NCBI GenBank assembly: GCA_028274465.1
Contig: CM051457.1
Location: 17,185,097 to 17,249,096 of the forward strand
DNA: 64,000 bases
DNA from: Plantago ovata
Taxonomy: Eukaryota > Streptophyta > Magnoliopsida > Lamiales > Plantaginaceae
Reading direction: 5' to 3'
Shown: positions 24,601 to 36,139 of the stretch, in pieces
Position numbering within the stretch: position 1 is the first letter of the stretch
Layout: each line of letters starts with the position of its first letter
Made by a program: the position numbers and the translations under genes
The notes under the pieces: generated by a model
What the model saw: the letters and a program-made list of their open reading frames with translations, nothing else
Database searches by the model: none
What the model was told of the DNA's origin: nothing

Positions 24601-26236
24601 CCGGTTCCTTTTCTCCTATGCCACTGAATTTGGCACGGCATATTTCTTGCATTCCTTTTCTTTTAACTCGTAAATCTTTGATCTATACTGATGAGGATCA
24701 TCATATTGAAAAAGCATATTAACATGTGTATATTATGCTTATATATTACAGTTTTTCACAACTAAGCCTTATGCATGTGATCCTTCAAGCCTTCCCAAGT
24801 ATCCACCCAGTAAAGAGATGGATGCTAAACGTCGTGATGAAGAAGCTCGAAGGTATAATTAATACTTGAAGCTCTATAAAGTCATTGCACCTCTTCCATT
24901 ATCTGGTCAGATTCATGAAAATACAAATTGCATGAGTGTGTTATGTTTTTGCAAGATTTAAGGGAGCATTGGTGATTGGTGTGCAATTCTATGTTGTCTC
25001 CTTTTGTAAAATGGATGTGATTTTGCATCTATTTGGCTGATATTTTGCTTTTTATAAAGGTGGTTGGTTCATTTGTTGGCTGTTCGTTTTAAAACCTTAC
25101 CTGATTGTATTGTAGGATAAGAGCTGGTAAAGCTCAAGCTGATGGAGTGAGGAAAACACGTCACCGTGAACGGGGAATACGGGCAATGCCTGCTCCTGAA
25201 GCTAATGCTGAGCTGCAAACCAATATTGATGTATGCCGTTTAATGTATCATCTTATTTGTCAGCTTCTTCATCTCATATTCTCATGACCCTTTGGAGATC
25301 AAGATGAGCATTTTTAGTGTGACCATTTTTCGTTTCTAGTTTTCCTGTTTGAGATGCATCCCAGGGTTCCTGTATTCATCATAATTACTCTCCACTTGGA
25401 AAAGCATTTGCCTTTCTTTTCTTTTTAAATGATGATTTTGAATAGTTCTAAAACTTTCTTTTGTGTTTAAGTGACATTTAGTTTGAGATGCATCCTAGGG
25501 CTCCTGTGTTCATCATAATTACTCTCCACTAGGAAAAGCACTTCCCTTTTTTTTTTTTCTCTTTTCAAATGATGATTTTGAATAGTCCTAAAACATTCTT
25601 TTGTGTTTTAAGTGACATTTGTGAAAAGCACTATTAGAAATGTATATAATTATAGACGACTTCAAAATGTATACTTCATGAGAAAAAAGTGCGTGTTGAA
25701 GCTTGGTAAGATGGACTAGATCACTATATTACGATTGAATGAAAAGTTCCAAACATGATAGGATACTTGACGTTTTCATTATTCAGTATTTTGCTATTAT
25801 GCTTGGTGGAGTATTGAGACGAACTAGCAGTGTGGTGATTATCACTTGGATTCCTACCAGTCTTTTTTTTTTCTTTTTGTATTTTTATGTTAGTGTTCAT
25901 TGCTTTATGGATTTTATACTTACATTTGATCAATGTGTATAACAGAGACGGAGAATGATTACGCATGCAAATGCAAAGAGCAAAAGTGAAAAGTTTCCTC
26001 CTCCACACCAGGATGGAGGGCTTGGTTATCCTTTGGGATCGTCGCATCACATTGATGCACCTTATGATCCTCCTGACGTACCATACAGTTCTATGAACTT
26101 CTCATATTCAAAAGAACCTATTCAAACTTGGTCAGGCCCATTGGTCGATCCTGGTAGAAGACAACAGAAGCCATCAAGGAAGGAGCACCGGAAAGATAAG
26201 AGTTCTAGTCGGAATAAGGAGAAAGATATCGTGTAA
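21641..26236 (+). CDS. CDK-like Ser/Thr kinase with N-myristoylation signal (At1g54610/IBS1 type)
   Basis: Seven exons, 21641-22045, 22144-22428, 22538-22855, 24211-24438, 24752-24852, 25116-25230 and 25946-26236, give 580 residues, close to Arabidopsis At1g54610 (about 570). The N-terminus MGCAFGKE is a classic myristoylation/palmitoylation signal, suggesting membrane attachment. Residues 10-100 are Gly/Glu/Arg-rich and probably disordered. The kinase domain starts near 130: glycine loop IGQGTYSNV at 136-144, ATP-site Lys159, catalytic HRD at 252-254, DFG at 272-274 and the CDK-type VVTLWYRPPELLLG. The C-helix reads ESVRFMAREI in the position of PSTAIRE. All catalytic residues are present. 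The basic C-terminal tail (RRQQKPSRKEHRKDKSSSR) is typical of this plant group. Partners and substrates are unclear; IBS1 acts in BABA-primed defence. Confidence 0.92.
25347..25620. repeat. Tandem duplication of about 134 bp in kinase intron 6
   Basis: GTTTGAGATGCATCC starts at 25347 and again at 25481. Both copies continue through TCATCATAATTACTCTCCAC, AAATGATGATTTTGAATAGT and AAGTGACATTT with scattered substitutions and a longer T-run in copy two. Confidence 0.85.
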
Positions 26237-27777
26237 TATAGCAGCAGCATTATCCTATATACTTGCCAGATCAAAACACATGGAGGTGCAAACACTGCAA
26301 GCCAATGTGTTATATCTGAACCCGGAAACTACCAAACCAATTCAAGAGGTAAAAATATCCCCTTTTTTTTCTTTTCTTTTCCGCCCTCTTTTTTTCCTTT
26401 GAGAACATTGTTTATTTGTTGTTAAAAGTTCATTTTCCAGCCTCCATTGACAGAATGTAATATTGTTAGTGAAGGATTGATGATCATACCTGAGTTAAAA
26501 TTGCATTTTGTTTTTCCTCGTCAGTTTTCTGATGTGTTTTCGGAGCAAGAAATTCAATACCACTATGTCCATTTTTTTTTAAAATCAATACCACTATGTC
26601 CATTAATCTACCATGTTTGTGTTGATTTACGTTGCTTGAGCCTTGATCTGGATCTCATTTGAAGCTAGTTTGTGCATTGTAATAGAGGAACACTAATTTT
26701 AAATTGCTTCGTACAAGGCAAATCTTTAGTTGCACAAATTTGGAGGGGCATGGAGCTCAAGGGGAAATGGAAAAGGTGAAAAGGTTGAGGTTGAAATAAG
26801 TTTAGATCATCGCAAAAAAGAAAAGGAAAAAAAAAGCTTAGATAAATAATACTAGTACTTGTAAAAGAGTTAAGATTGGTTGTATATTAAGGGATCTGGT
26901 ATATTAAACTAGAAAGAAAAAAAAAACAACATTTACAGTACTGTATAGTATAGGGCAAAGTAGTAAATTTTGTATCTGTTTGGATGTGCAATTTCTATTT
27001 TTTTTAACGTCAAATATTATAACTACTCCTACACTACTATTATACAAACATTCTAAATCAATTTATTTCTCCACACCTATACCAACCTTATACCGTTGTC
27101 ATCGCCATGGATCGAACCATGCACCTCTTCTCTCACTTAAAATGAAATTTGTGTAGCTTTTTACAAGATGAGACGTAGTATAAAGATGGGAAAGCCAACA
27201 ATTCTGGTACTCTTTGGATAATATTTCCTCAGGGCGTTTGTTGCAATTAACCTTTGCACATGACATGACAAATTTATGACTATGGTTCTATTTAATTCGT
27301 TTGAAAAATTTCTGAAGTGAAGTGAACTTAACTGAATTAAATTTAAAGTGAAATGAACATAGTTATGTCGGACGGAGTTGGAATGCCAACCTCTCATATC
27401 ATATGATATGCTATGGTGTAATAACATCCTAATTACCACCGTGCCACTATATAACTCCTACGATTCACAGTTGCACCAATCACTTGCGTAGCTTGTTTGT
27501 GCAGTCGGAAAGCAAAGAGGGAGTAGAAACCAGAAACAGAACAAATACACCGCCTGATATAAGAAATGAAGTTATCTTCTCAACTACGTGGTACTTGTTT
27601 ACAAACAACGCGTGTCACTAAACTCTCATCATACAAAAAAATATGGAAAATGAAGTAGTATAAATCATCATCATTTCTGGGAAAAATTGGAATACAGAGA
27701 GTACAGAGAAAAAGTACTAGTACATACATTTTGTTGTTGATCTAATCGTCTTCTCGATCACCAGTGTGTTTTGATCG
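26237..27777. other. Kinase 3' UTR and spacer
   Basis: It holds the kinase 3' untranslated region (possibly spliced near 26350-26440), then AT-rich DNA and a family B SINE near 27000. I see no coding sequence beyond short chance frames. Confidence 0.5.
26995..27140 (-). mobile_element. tRNA-derived SINE, family B, diverged
   Basis: On the minus strand a B box GGTTCGATCC is followed by a body containing GTATAGGTGTGGAGA and GTATAATAGTAGTGTAG, ending AATATTTGACGTTAAAAAAAA. It aligns by eye with the copy at 38916. The exact ends are uncertain because no clear target duplication is left. Confidence 0.6.
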
Positions 27778-28289
27778 ATGAGAATTCTAAGCCCACAAGG
27801 TCGGTTCGGTGGACCAGACTGGGATGTTGGTGGTTCACGCCCCAGGAGGTTCCATCATAGCCTCCTCTATAACTTGTGCACCACCATCACCTCTTGGTTA
27901 GTTCTCTATACTTTTCATGTAATATAATTTATACTTTCTCGTATTAAATTTCAGATATTCCATATATATGTCTATTACACGGTAAGAGTACTATTCTGTT
28001 TTCACCTTTGGCATGTTTTACTCTACTACTATACCACATATAGACTTATAGTATTTGAAATGATATTTGCAGCTTCTATGTGTTCTGCTGTTGCTGGATG
28101 GTAGAAGACTGCCTCATGGGCCGCCGTAGTTTTCCTGGCCGACATTCATATGGATCACCGGACCTTCCTCCACCACCTCCACCTCCTGTCGTTGGGCCTG
28201 GACCGCCGAGGGTTTTAGGTGGCATGTTTGGACCACCAGGTCAGCCTGGCCCAATTGGTGGTTACCCTGGTGAGCCACCTCCCTTCTAG
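27778..28289 (+). CDS. Small Cys-rich, Pro/Gly-rich protein of unknown function
   Basis: Two exons, 27778-27896 and 28073-28289, give 111 residues. After a basic/Gly N-terminus (GRFGGPDWDVGGSRPRRFHH) there is a hydrophobic Cys-rich stretch at about 30-55 (LCTTITSCCFYVFCCCWM then VEDCLMG), followed by PPPPPPP and Gly/Pro repeats to the end. This layout resembles small plant proteins with a Cys-rich membrane or acylated module and a PG-rich tail. I do not recognise a named family and infer no function. The start is the first ATG in the open exon; an upstream in-frame exon cannot be excluded. Confidence 0.65.
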
Positions 28290-31065
28290 TCATGTAATGT
28301 AATTGATGAGATGATTAGATGAAGATGTAGTTCTCCTTTTCTGTAAAATAAATGTCTGAGGCTAAATATTGTACTATGTAAGAAGTTTCAAATGCTACAA
28401 TGGAACTGTTATTTCTCTGTTATATTATAGTGTTATGAATTAAAGTATGGTGGTTCATATCATGAACATCCACAATAATTAACACCTAGTCTACTACCTC
28501 CCTGATTAAAATTACGCACCCTAAAATATATGTTCAAATGAAATGAAATGAGAAATATTGTGATGCACAAGCTTTGTTATCTCTATAAGTAGTAGTGATA
28601 TTATCGTTGTAAACTTGTAACGTACATCAGGGGCCGGGTTGATAAATGGGGTGACAAGATATATTATAACTCTGCCCGGACTGCCCGGATACCATGTCCA
28701 AATATATTTTCTTCCTCTAACGAATTCTAACGTTATCTTCTGCTTCCAAGCAATTGTCTTCATCACATAGCTAATTTTATTTAGACCATATGATAACATA
28801 AACTTCACTTAGAATTTTAGCCTTTATATATCTTGTCCGAATTTTCCCATATAAATAGGGAGTGATCCCAGAGGACAAGTTTCTTTCTTTCTATTCTTAC
28901 TCCCATTATCTAGAGAGATATATATTTGTTTATTTCTCTTCTTACTCCCATACGTAGAGAGATTAAAAAAAAAAAAAAAAGGGCCTCAGTAGTGGTTGTT
29001 GGAAATCAATCCATATTTGACATCATCTAACATGAAATCAAGACATCAAGTATGAACTTGATCTGATTCAAAGAAAGAAGAGTATGAACTTGATCTGATC
29101 TTTTTACCTTGTTTCTTAATTAGTTTACATGAGACTCTATCAACTTCTAAGATGTGTCAGAAAGTGTTTCCTCAGCTACACCTACGACTTCCTCAATTGC
29201 GTCGGACTTCTCTCTGCGTCGCCTCGCTAATGCAAAGATTTGCAAATGCACAAAATTCAGCTACAATGCACTTGTATGGCACAAATAGTAGTTGTTTGAC
29301 TTAGCTACAAATAGTAGTTTTCTGGCTGAACCGCAAATTTTACTTCCAATGTTGCTACATGCATTTCTTTGGTTATCTTATGATCCTTTTAATAGTTGAA
29401 TCAAATATCGTCTAATTCATATCCTTTTACAATTAGAATACAAAAACCGTTTGCTTGATCCAAATCTAATATCAATATTTGGACAGTAATTCTACTACCT
29501 GACCATAACCTATGCCATGTGTTTGATTAGCAATATCCGGTCACCGACGACATTATCATGATTCTACATGTTGAATATAATTTGCAAATGGATCATCATA
29601 TCACCGCGACCGAGATTAAAAGATAAGAGATATTATATTATATCCCAAAAAAAACAAACATATGACAGTTCTGAGACTTCTGATGATCTGATCCAATATA
29701 TGGATCCATTCGATTTCAGTGGGCTATTATTTGTTAATGTAATGGCAAACTTGACAAATCAGCAAGTATGATTCCCTTATCCAAAATATAAAAATAATTT
29801 GCCAGTTACCAGACAGATAGATTCTGAATGAATCTGGTGGCACACAAGTAGTATAGTATCTGTGCGGCACCAGAATAGAATACTCGGTTTCCATGGTTAG
29901 AAACAAATCAACCTTATTATTAGTATTATTTATTTATTATCAAAACGTTTATTTAATAATATTAAATGTATAGATACTTCCAAAGACATCCAATGACTAA
30001 GCACCAAGTCATCTTGCAGTTCCCAATTTGCCACGGTGTCACCTCAATATTATGGGTTCTTATTTATTTATTTGACTAGAGAGACCTAACTCAGATTAAA
30101 TTATTATTTTGATTTCTTTGACTTTACATGTCAGCAATGTGTTACTCACTTTATATTATCCACAAAATATCATGTGATCCATAACCCTTTCTCCTTGTTT
30201 GGTTCATTATTACTCAAATAGTTAAATAATCGGTAATCCGTACGTTAATAAAATCTAAACAAAGCATTTTCCTTTCAAAAATAAAAAATAAAAAATTATA
30301 CTCCCTCCGCCCTAATGAATTATTTATGTTTATTTTATTAATTTTTTAATCTCAAATTACAATTAAAAAATTATTAATAAAATTATATTATGAAAATATA
30401 AACATTATATTTTCACATTATCATTTCACTAGTTAATTTCCATTATAATGTTCAATACTACTCATTACATAACATACTTACATATTATGCACATTAAACC
30501 AACATTTATGAAAGTCGAAATATTAACTCTAATCTTATCATTTTAAAATTTCATTGGTACGAATCCAATACAAACTTATCTAATTTGACTCGAACTCTAC
30601 CCAAAGAAATTTATATTATTATTAATTTAAAAAATTTAACAGTAATGTAGTAGTAAAACACTATGGATTCTTACAACCACATATTTAAATTTAAGCCAAT
30701 TTAGATTCCAGAATATTTTTAACAAAACTGTTTAGTGTGCAAGTATTTATGAGGCTGGTGTTTATTCAATTGCCGGTCGACACGTGTCCTGTTTGTACTT
30801 TTTCCATTTTTTGTTTTTCTCTTTTTCTTTATTTAACTTTAAGCTAGCCAAGTTTTCTTTAAAATCCAACCAAACACCTCTTTATTTCCCACACATGAAC
30901 AAATTCATAATCCTTTGTCATCTCTCATAAAAATTCTCTCTCTACAATCCATTTTCTCATTCTTGATTTTACTCAGATAAACCCGTTAATCCACAAAGTT
31001 TCAATCTTTTTAGCTCAATTTGCTTAAATCTGAATTTTTTTTCAAAAGGGTCGACAAAAATTAAG
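28290..31065. other. Spacer upstream of BAM9
   Basis: AT-rich DNA with no supported gene. CTCCCTGATTAAAATTACGC near 28498 and CTCCCTCCGCCCTAATGAAT at 30301 look like single Stowaway ends without recognisable partners. A poly-A run lies at 28965-28980. The last 170 bases are the pyrimidine-rich BAM9 leader. Confidence 0.5.
30781..30786. promoter_or_regulatory. G-box/ABRE-like site upstream of BAM9
   Basis: CACGTG in GACACGTGTCC, a near-palindromic G-box, lies 280 bases before the start codon. It could bind bZIP or bHLH regulators. It is a motif match only. Confidence 0.4.
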
Positions 31066-33587
31066 ATGGAAATATCAGTAATTGGCAGCTCGCAGGTTAA
31101 AATTGTGAGAAACAGTGATGGTGTTGGGTTATGCAGTAATGGCAAGATCTGTTACCTGAAGAATTATAGGTTGAGCTTCGGTCAGAGTGAAAGCTTTTTA
31201 CGGCTGTCGAAATCTGTCGCTGGTTTAAGGCTTACGACCTCTGCAAAACCTCAGATTCGAGCTCGTGCTGCTGCTGTTGTTGGTCCTCAGGAAGCTTCAG
31301 AAGCTACAAAAACTAAGCCTGTAAGTCAAATTACCTTCTTCTTCTCTTTTTATTTTGTCTAATTATTTGTTTGTTTGTTTGTTTGTTGCTGTATAAAAGT
31401 ATTCTGTTGCTTGGAATTGCTTTCTGGTTTTGTCTGATTCAGATTTATAGACATGAATGAACGAATTGGTTGGGTGTTTTAATCTATGTCGGAAAAATAA
31501 TACTACTAGTAAAAGGAATTGGCCTTTTGGGTGTATGTATCCTGTTTTGTAGAATATCTGATTATAAAATTTTTAAGACTAAACTCCGGGTTCGGGTCGG
31601 ATTCTTGAAAAAAGTAGATATGGTGCTTATTGAATAACCGAGAAGTTGAGCTACTTTTAGTCAAACCATGACCAAAATTAGCCGAACATGATGGTCTTAA
31701 GATTATAAGGTTTATGATAAGTTGATAATGTAGGTAGCTTATATTGACATATGATAGCTAATATTGATACTAGAGTTGATAAGGTTAAATGAGGTTGTTT
31801 TTAGCACATTTAGCCTATAGTATTATGTTTTGAAAACGGTCATGATAAACAAGATTTGAACAAATTTGAGAGTTGAGACAACAGGTTTTAGAAAAGACAA
31901 GTTTTTGTTCATATTTGAGTCAGTGATTGGTTTGGTTTGGTGTACCTAAGGAAGAGGTATAGATTGCTGATTGTCTTATCCATCTTATTGCAGGCTGATA
32001 GTATGAAACTATTTGTTGGTATGCCACTTGATACGGTCTCCAGCTGCAACACAATAATGCATGCACGGGCGATCGTGGCAGGGCTAAAGGCCTTGAAGTT
32101 ATTGGGGGTAGATGGAGTAGAGCTACCGGTTTGGTGGGGAGTGGTCGAAAGAGATACCATGGGGAAGTATGATTGGACTAGCTACCTTGCAGTGGTGGAA
32201 ATGGTCCAAAAATTGGGCCTTAAGGTTCATGTATCGCTTTGTTTCCATGCATGTCCTGAAGCCAATATTGAACTTCCACAATGGGTTTCTCACATTGGTG
32301 AATCTGTACCGGATATTTACTTCAAAGATCGATCAGGAAATCAGTTTAAAGATTGTTTGTCATTGTCGGTGGATGATATTCCTGTTTTTGATGGAAAGAC
32401 TCCACTGGATGTGTACAAAGGGTTCTGCGAGAACTTCAAAGCTTCGTTCTCGCCTTTCATGGGCTCCACTATCACGGTATGATTATAAAGTCCCTGCAAT
32501 TGTTTTTTTTAGAACTGAAAGCATGAAGTAGATTGTTTCCTGCTTAATTTGTGCAGAACCACTTAGAAGACATGTAGTGAGATCTTATATATGTAACATT
32601 AACAACATACGAATTATTCATGTTGAACATAAAATTAGCCTCAACTGTATGAGTTTTTATATTTGTAATTCCATGTCATGTGTTTAACAAGACCTTTGTA
32701 ATTTACAGGATATATCTGTTGGCCTTGGACCAGATGGGGAACTACGTTATCCGTCTTTTCACAATTCATCCAACAGCCATAATGGAGCAGGAGAATTTCA
32801 GTGTTACGACAAAAACATGCTCAACAAACTCAAGTCTCACGCAGAAACAAACGGACAGTCTCTATGGGGACTAGGCGGACCCCATGATGCACCCGGCTAT
32901 GATCAGTCTCCAATATCAGGTGGTTTCTTCAAGGAAAATGGTGGATCTTGGGATAGTCAGTATGGTGATTTTTTCCTCTCGTGGTACTCAAACGAGCTAG
33001 TTAGCCATGGAGATAAAGTATTGTCACTTGCTTCCTCAACCTTCGATGATGTACCAGTTACATTATCTGGAAGAATTCCCCTGATGCACTCATGGAACAA
33101 AACCTGCTCACACCCTTCAGAGTTAACGGCAGGAATTTACAACACAGCTAACAGAGACGGGTATGAATCCATTGCCGAAGTATTCTCAAGAAACTCATGC
33201 AAAATGATACTACCTGGCATGGACCTGTCTGATGAGGACCAACCAATCAATTTGCACTCGAGCCCCGAGTCTTTGCTTACACAGATAATGTCGTCTTGTG
33301 AAAAGCATGGGATTGAGGTTTCGGGCCAGAACACATTGGTGTCTGGTTCTTCACGGGGATTTGAACAGATCAAACAGAACTTGTTGGGCGAAAATGCAGC
33401 AGTAAATGAGTTTACCTACCAAAGAATGGGAGCTTATTTCTTTTCTCCCAAGCACTTCCCTTCATTCAGTCAACTTGTGCGCGGATTAAACCATCCAGTT
33501 CAAAGCTTGGACGATATCATACCTGTCGATGTGGAAGAAACTGCCAACTCCCTGTCTCGTTCGAATCTCAACCTGCAACCTGTTTAG
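31066..33587 (+). CDS. BAM9: Inactive beta-amylase 9, chloroplastic
   Basis: Three exons, 31066-31320, 31994-32476 and 32709-33587, give 538 residues (Arabidopsis BAM9/At5g18670 is about 536). Residues 1-80 resemble a plastid transit peptide. The glycosyl hydrolase 14 barrel begins at LFVGMPLDTV. The first catalytic Glu is kept in LGPDGELRYPS (Glu257). The second catalytic motif of active enzymes (L-E-M-R-D) is replaced by PGMDLSDEDQ, with no Glu, and the flexible lid loop (GGNVGD) is lost, the region reading FHACPEANIELPQWV. These are the marks of BAM9, regarded as non-catalytic and possibly regulatory in starch metabolism. FTYQRMGAYFFSPKHF is present near the C-terminus. No frame break: this is a conserved non-catalytic protein and not a pseudogene. 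Confidence 0.94.
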
Positions 33588-36139
33588 TGTAATACTCCTG
33601 ATTGTGCTGTAAATATGGCAGCAGTATATATATTGAATTTTAAGGGGCACTGTAATAGTATTGACATGAAAATTAGATGCCATTTTGCTGCAACTAAGCT
33701 ACATGCCTTCATCATTCCTTTTTATCTTTAGACTCCTACTTAAATCAGTGACAAGAATGCCATAACATTTGTCTTTTGAGTTTTGATCAGTCCAGTTTAC
33801 TGAGTAAATGAATCCAGAATGGCGGACAGGGTCGGTTATGTCCGAAGGTGATTTTCGTTGTAATCTTGTACTTCTATTACTATAGTTCTATAATGTGTAT
33901 AAAGGTTCCATGCAAAAACATTAAATTATCTGAGGGCGGAGTCATAAGGCGATACAAATGTTTATAACGTGACATACGTTTTAAGTAACTCTTGGAGGAA
34001 ATAATTATAAAGATCGGGTATATTAGACTACTTTGAGGTTGAGAATCTTGAAAAGTAATCTGTTAGGCATACAAAACTTGACCAGAGGGAATGCATCGCA
34101 TGCATGTGGAATGAAAGGAAATCATTGGTGGGTTTGATGAACAGATAAAACTACCTAAGTTGAAGTAGACAATCTCACATATCCAACCCACCAACCACAG
34201 ACCATTCTTGTTTTACATACACCATACTGTTATTGTACTGTATAATTAGATGCATCTCCATTGTCTTTCATTTTTTTAAACTCAATAACTGACTTTCCTC
34301 GACAACGAAGTATAGCTCAGTTGGTAAGTTTGTTCACCTCCAACCAATGAATTAGGGGTTTGAGTCATCACGGGGATAAATGGGGAACCATTACTGCCGG
34401 TTAAAAAAATTCTTTTTGCCTTTCCTCTAATCTAAGCTTTAAAGATGTCTGAGGTGTTAAATACAATTCAGCCATCTCTATACTATTTGCACACTATTTT
34501 TACCCGGGACTAAAGTATATGCAGTGGAGTAATCTGGGGCATCTCACTCCCCCGACCTTCAAATTTTGGGTCTGGGTCTGCCCTTGAACATACAATACAG
34601 ATGCGTTTACGAGTGTATCCTCCAAATGCCATACTATTTCATTGAATAACTCACTTTTTCATCCAAATATGAATGCAGATCCAAGAGGTTAAATGAATTG
34701 ATATAATTAGATTCCTGGCCAAGAAAAGAACTTAGAAGCAAGCAGTGTCTGGGCTCAGAGTGAGCAAGAATGAGTAGAGCCTAAATGAATGAATAGTTTC
34801 TTCTCAATTCACACAGAAAAGGGGATATACTGTACAAAGACCAACAAAAAAAAAAAAAAAAAAGAGAAAGAAAGGATCCTGTAACATACTTCGACAATGT
34901 CTCAACAAATCCACACTAAATGCGGTCAGCTGAATTTAACAACAAATGTACAGGGAGCAAAACAGGAAAAGATTAAGAAAATGTTCTTTATGAACTTGTT
35001 TTTTCTCCATCTCACCCGCATTCTCTTATTTCGCAATGCAGCACACAGTTAGCGTGATGCAATCGATACCAAATGCCTTCAGCTCCGTGCAGATTAAATT
35101 ACCTGTAATAAAAAGATACGAAATGAGTTCCAGCACGATTTCTCACAAGTCGCAGCAAAAACAAACTAGTCTATGATGGCATAATGGAAAATTCGTGTAC
35201 CAGGGAATGAAGGCAAACTACACTCTACAAATACATTCATTTGCATTAGCTCTACAAGAACTATTATAGTCTGTGCATGCTAGAAATCCTGCACTAGCAC
35301 AAAACGTCAATGTCACTCGCACACTAATAACTTTCTTTTTTTTTTGGCTAGATCACAAATCAGCCTGTTGTTCACCGATTAGAAACGCCAGATTTGGATG
35401 TCTTTTAAAATCATATACTATTAAGGTACTATTATCTGTAGTATGCAACTAAAACTTCAGAGGGACATGCTGCTGCAAAACTTCACATAAAGTGATACAT
35501 AATATTCTTCCGAAAGAATAAATGTCGCTTCCCGGATAGAGAACTCAGAAGTCAGAACTGGGGAGCAAAATAAGTTCAAATTCATGCTGCACCCAATACA
35601 CATGGTGTTTGTGTGTGTATGGTTTGAAATTGATTGCCAGCCAATTCGCCTTAAAAGAATTTCTGAGAGGAGATTTATTTTTAGTCCACTGGACTAACCT
35701 AACGAGATATCTCAACATAATCCATAACGTGTGTCCTCAAATGAATTAATAAGCCAGCTCATGAGTATGGAGAAGATACAGAATCATTGCCTGGGGTTCT
35801 AGCTTTGATTACATACTGAAATTGACTGAAACTAGTTGAAGTTCTCCACTCCTGTGAGAAGATCTTATTAAATGGGGAGGGGTACCTCTTTTATTTCGAG
35901 TTGTCAAAGACTTAATGCATAGAGTGAGACATCCAACAGAATATTTAAGAGACCTACATCATCCAGCATGCTTCTAGAAGTTTTGTTTACAGAATAAATG
36001 TTACTACTAACAATATGGAAGTAAAAATGAAGAAATGTTGCTAGATGCCTAGATGCAGACAAGTGAAAAGATACTTAATCCAGCTTTGACCATAAATATG
36101 TAGAGCGGAAATTTGGAGAATCATACCACATGGTGAACT
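33588..36139. other. Spacer between convergent BAM9 and tubby-like genes
   Basis: It contains both 3' untranslated regions, a family A SINE (34301-34418) and a poly-A run (34846-34862). No supported gene is present. Confidence 0.55.
34301..34418 (+). mobile_element. tRNA-derived SINE, family A
   Basis: The head TATAGCTCAGTTGGTAAG, CCTCCAACCAATGAATTAGG and the B-box variant GGGTTTGAGTC match the minus-strand copy at 2498-2602. The 3' part reads GGGGATAAATGGGGAACC then GCCGGTTAAAAAAA. CTTTCCTC occurs on both sides (34293-34300 and about 34420-34427), a short target duplication. Confidence 0.75.
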
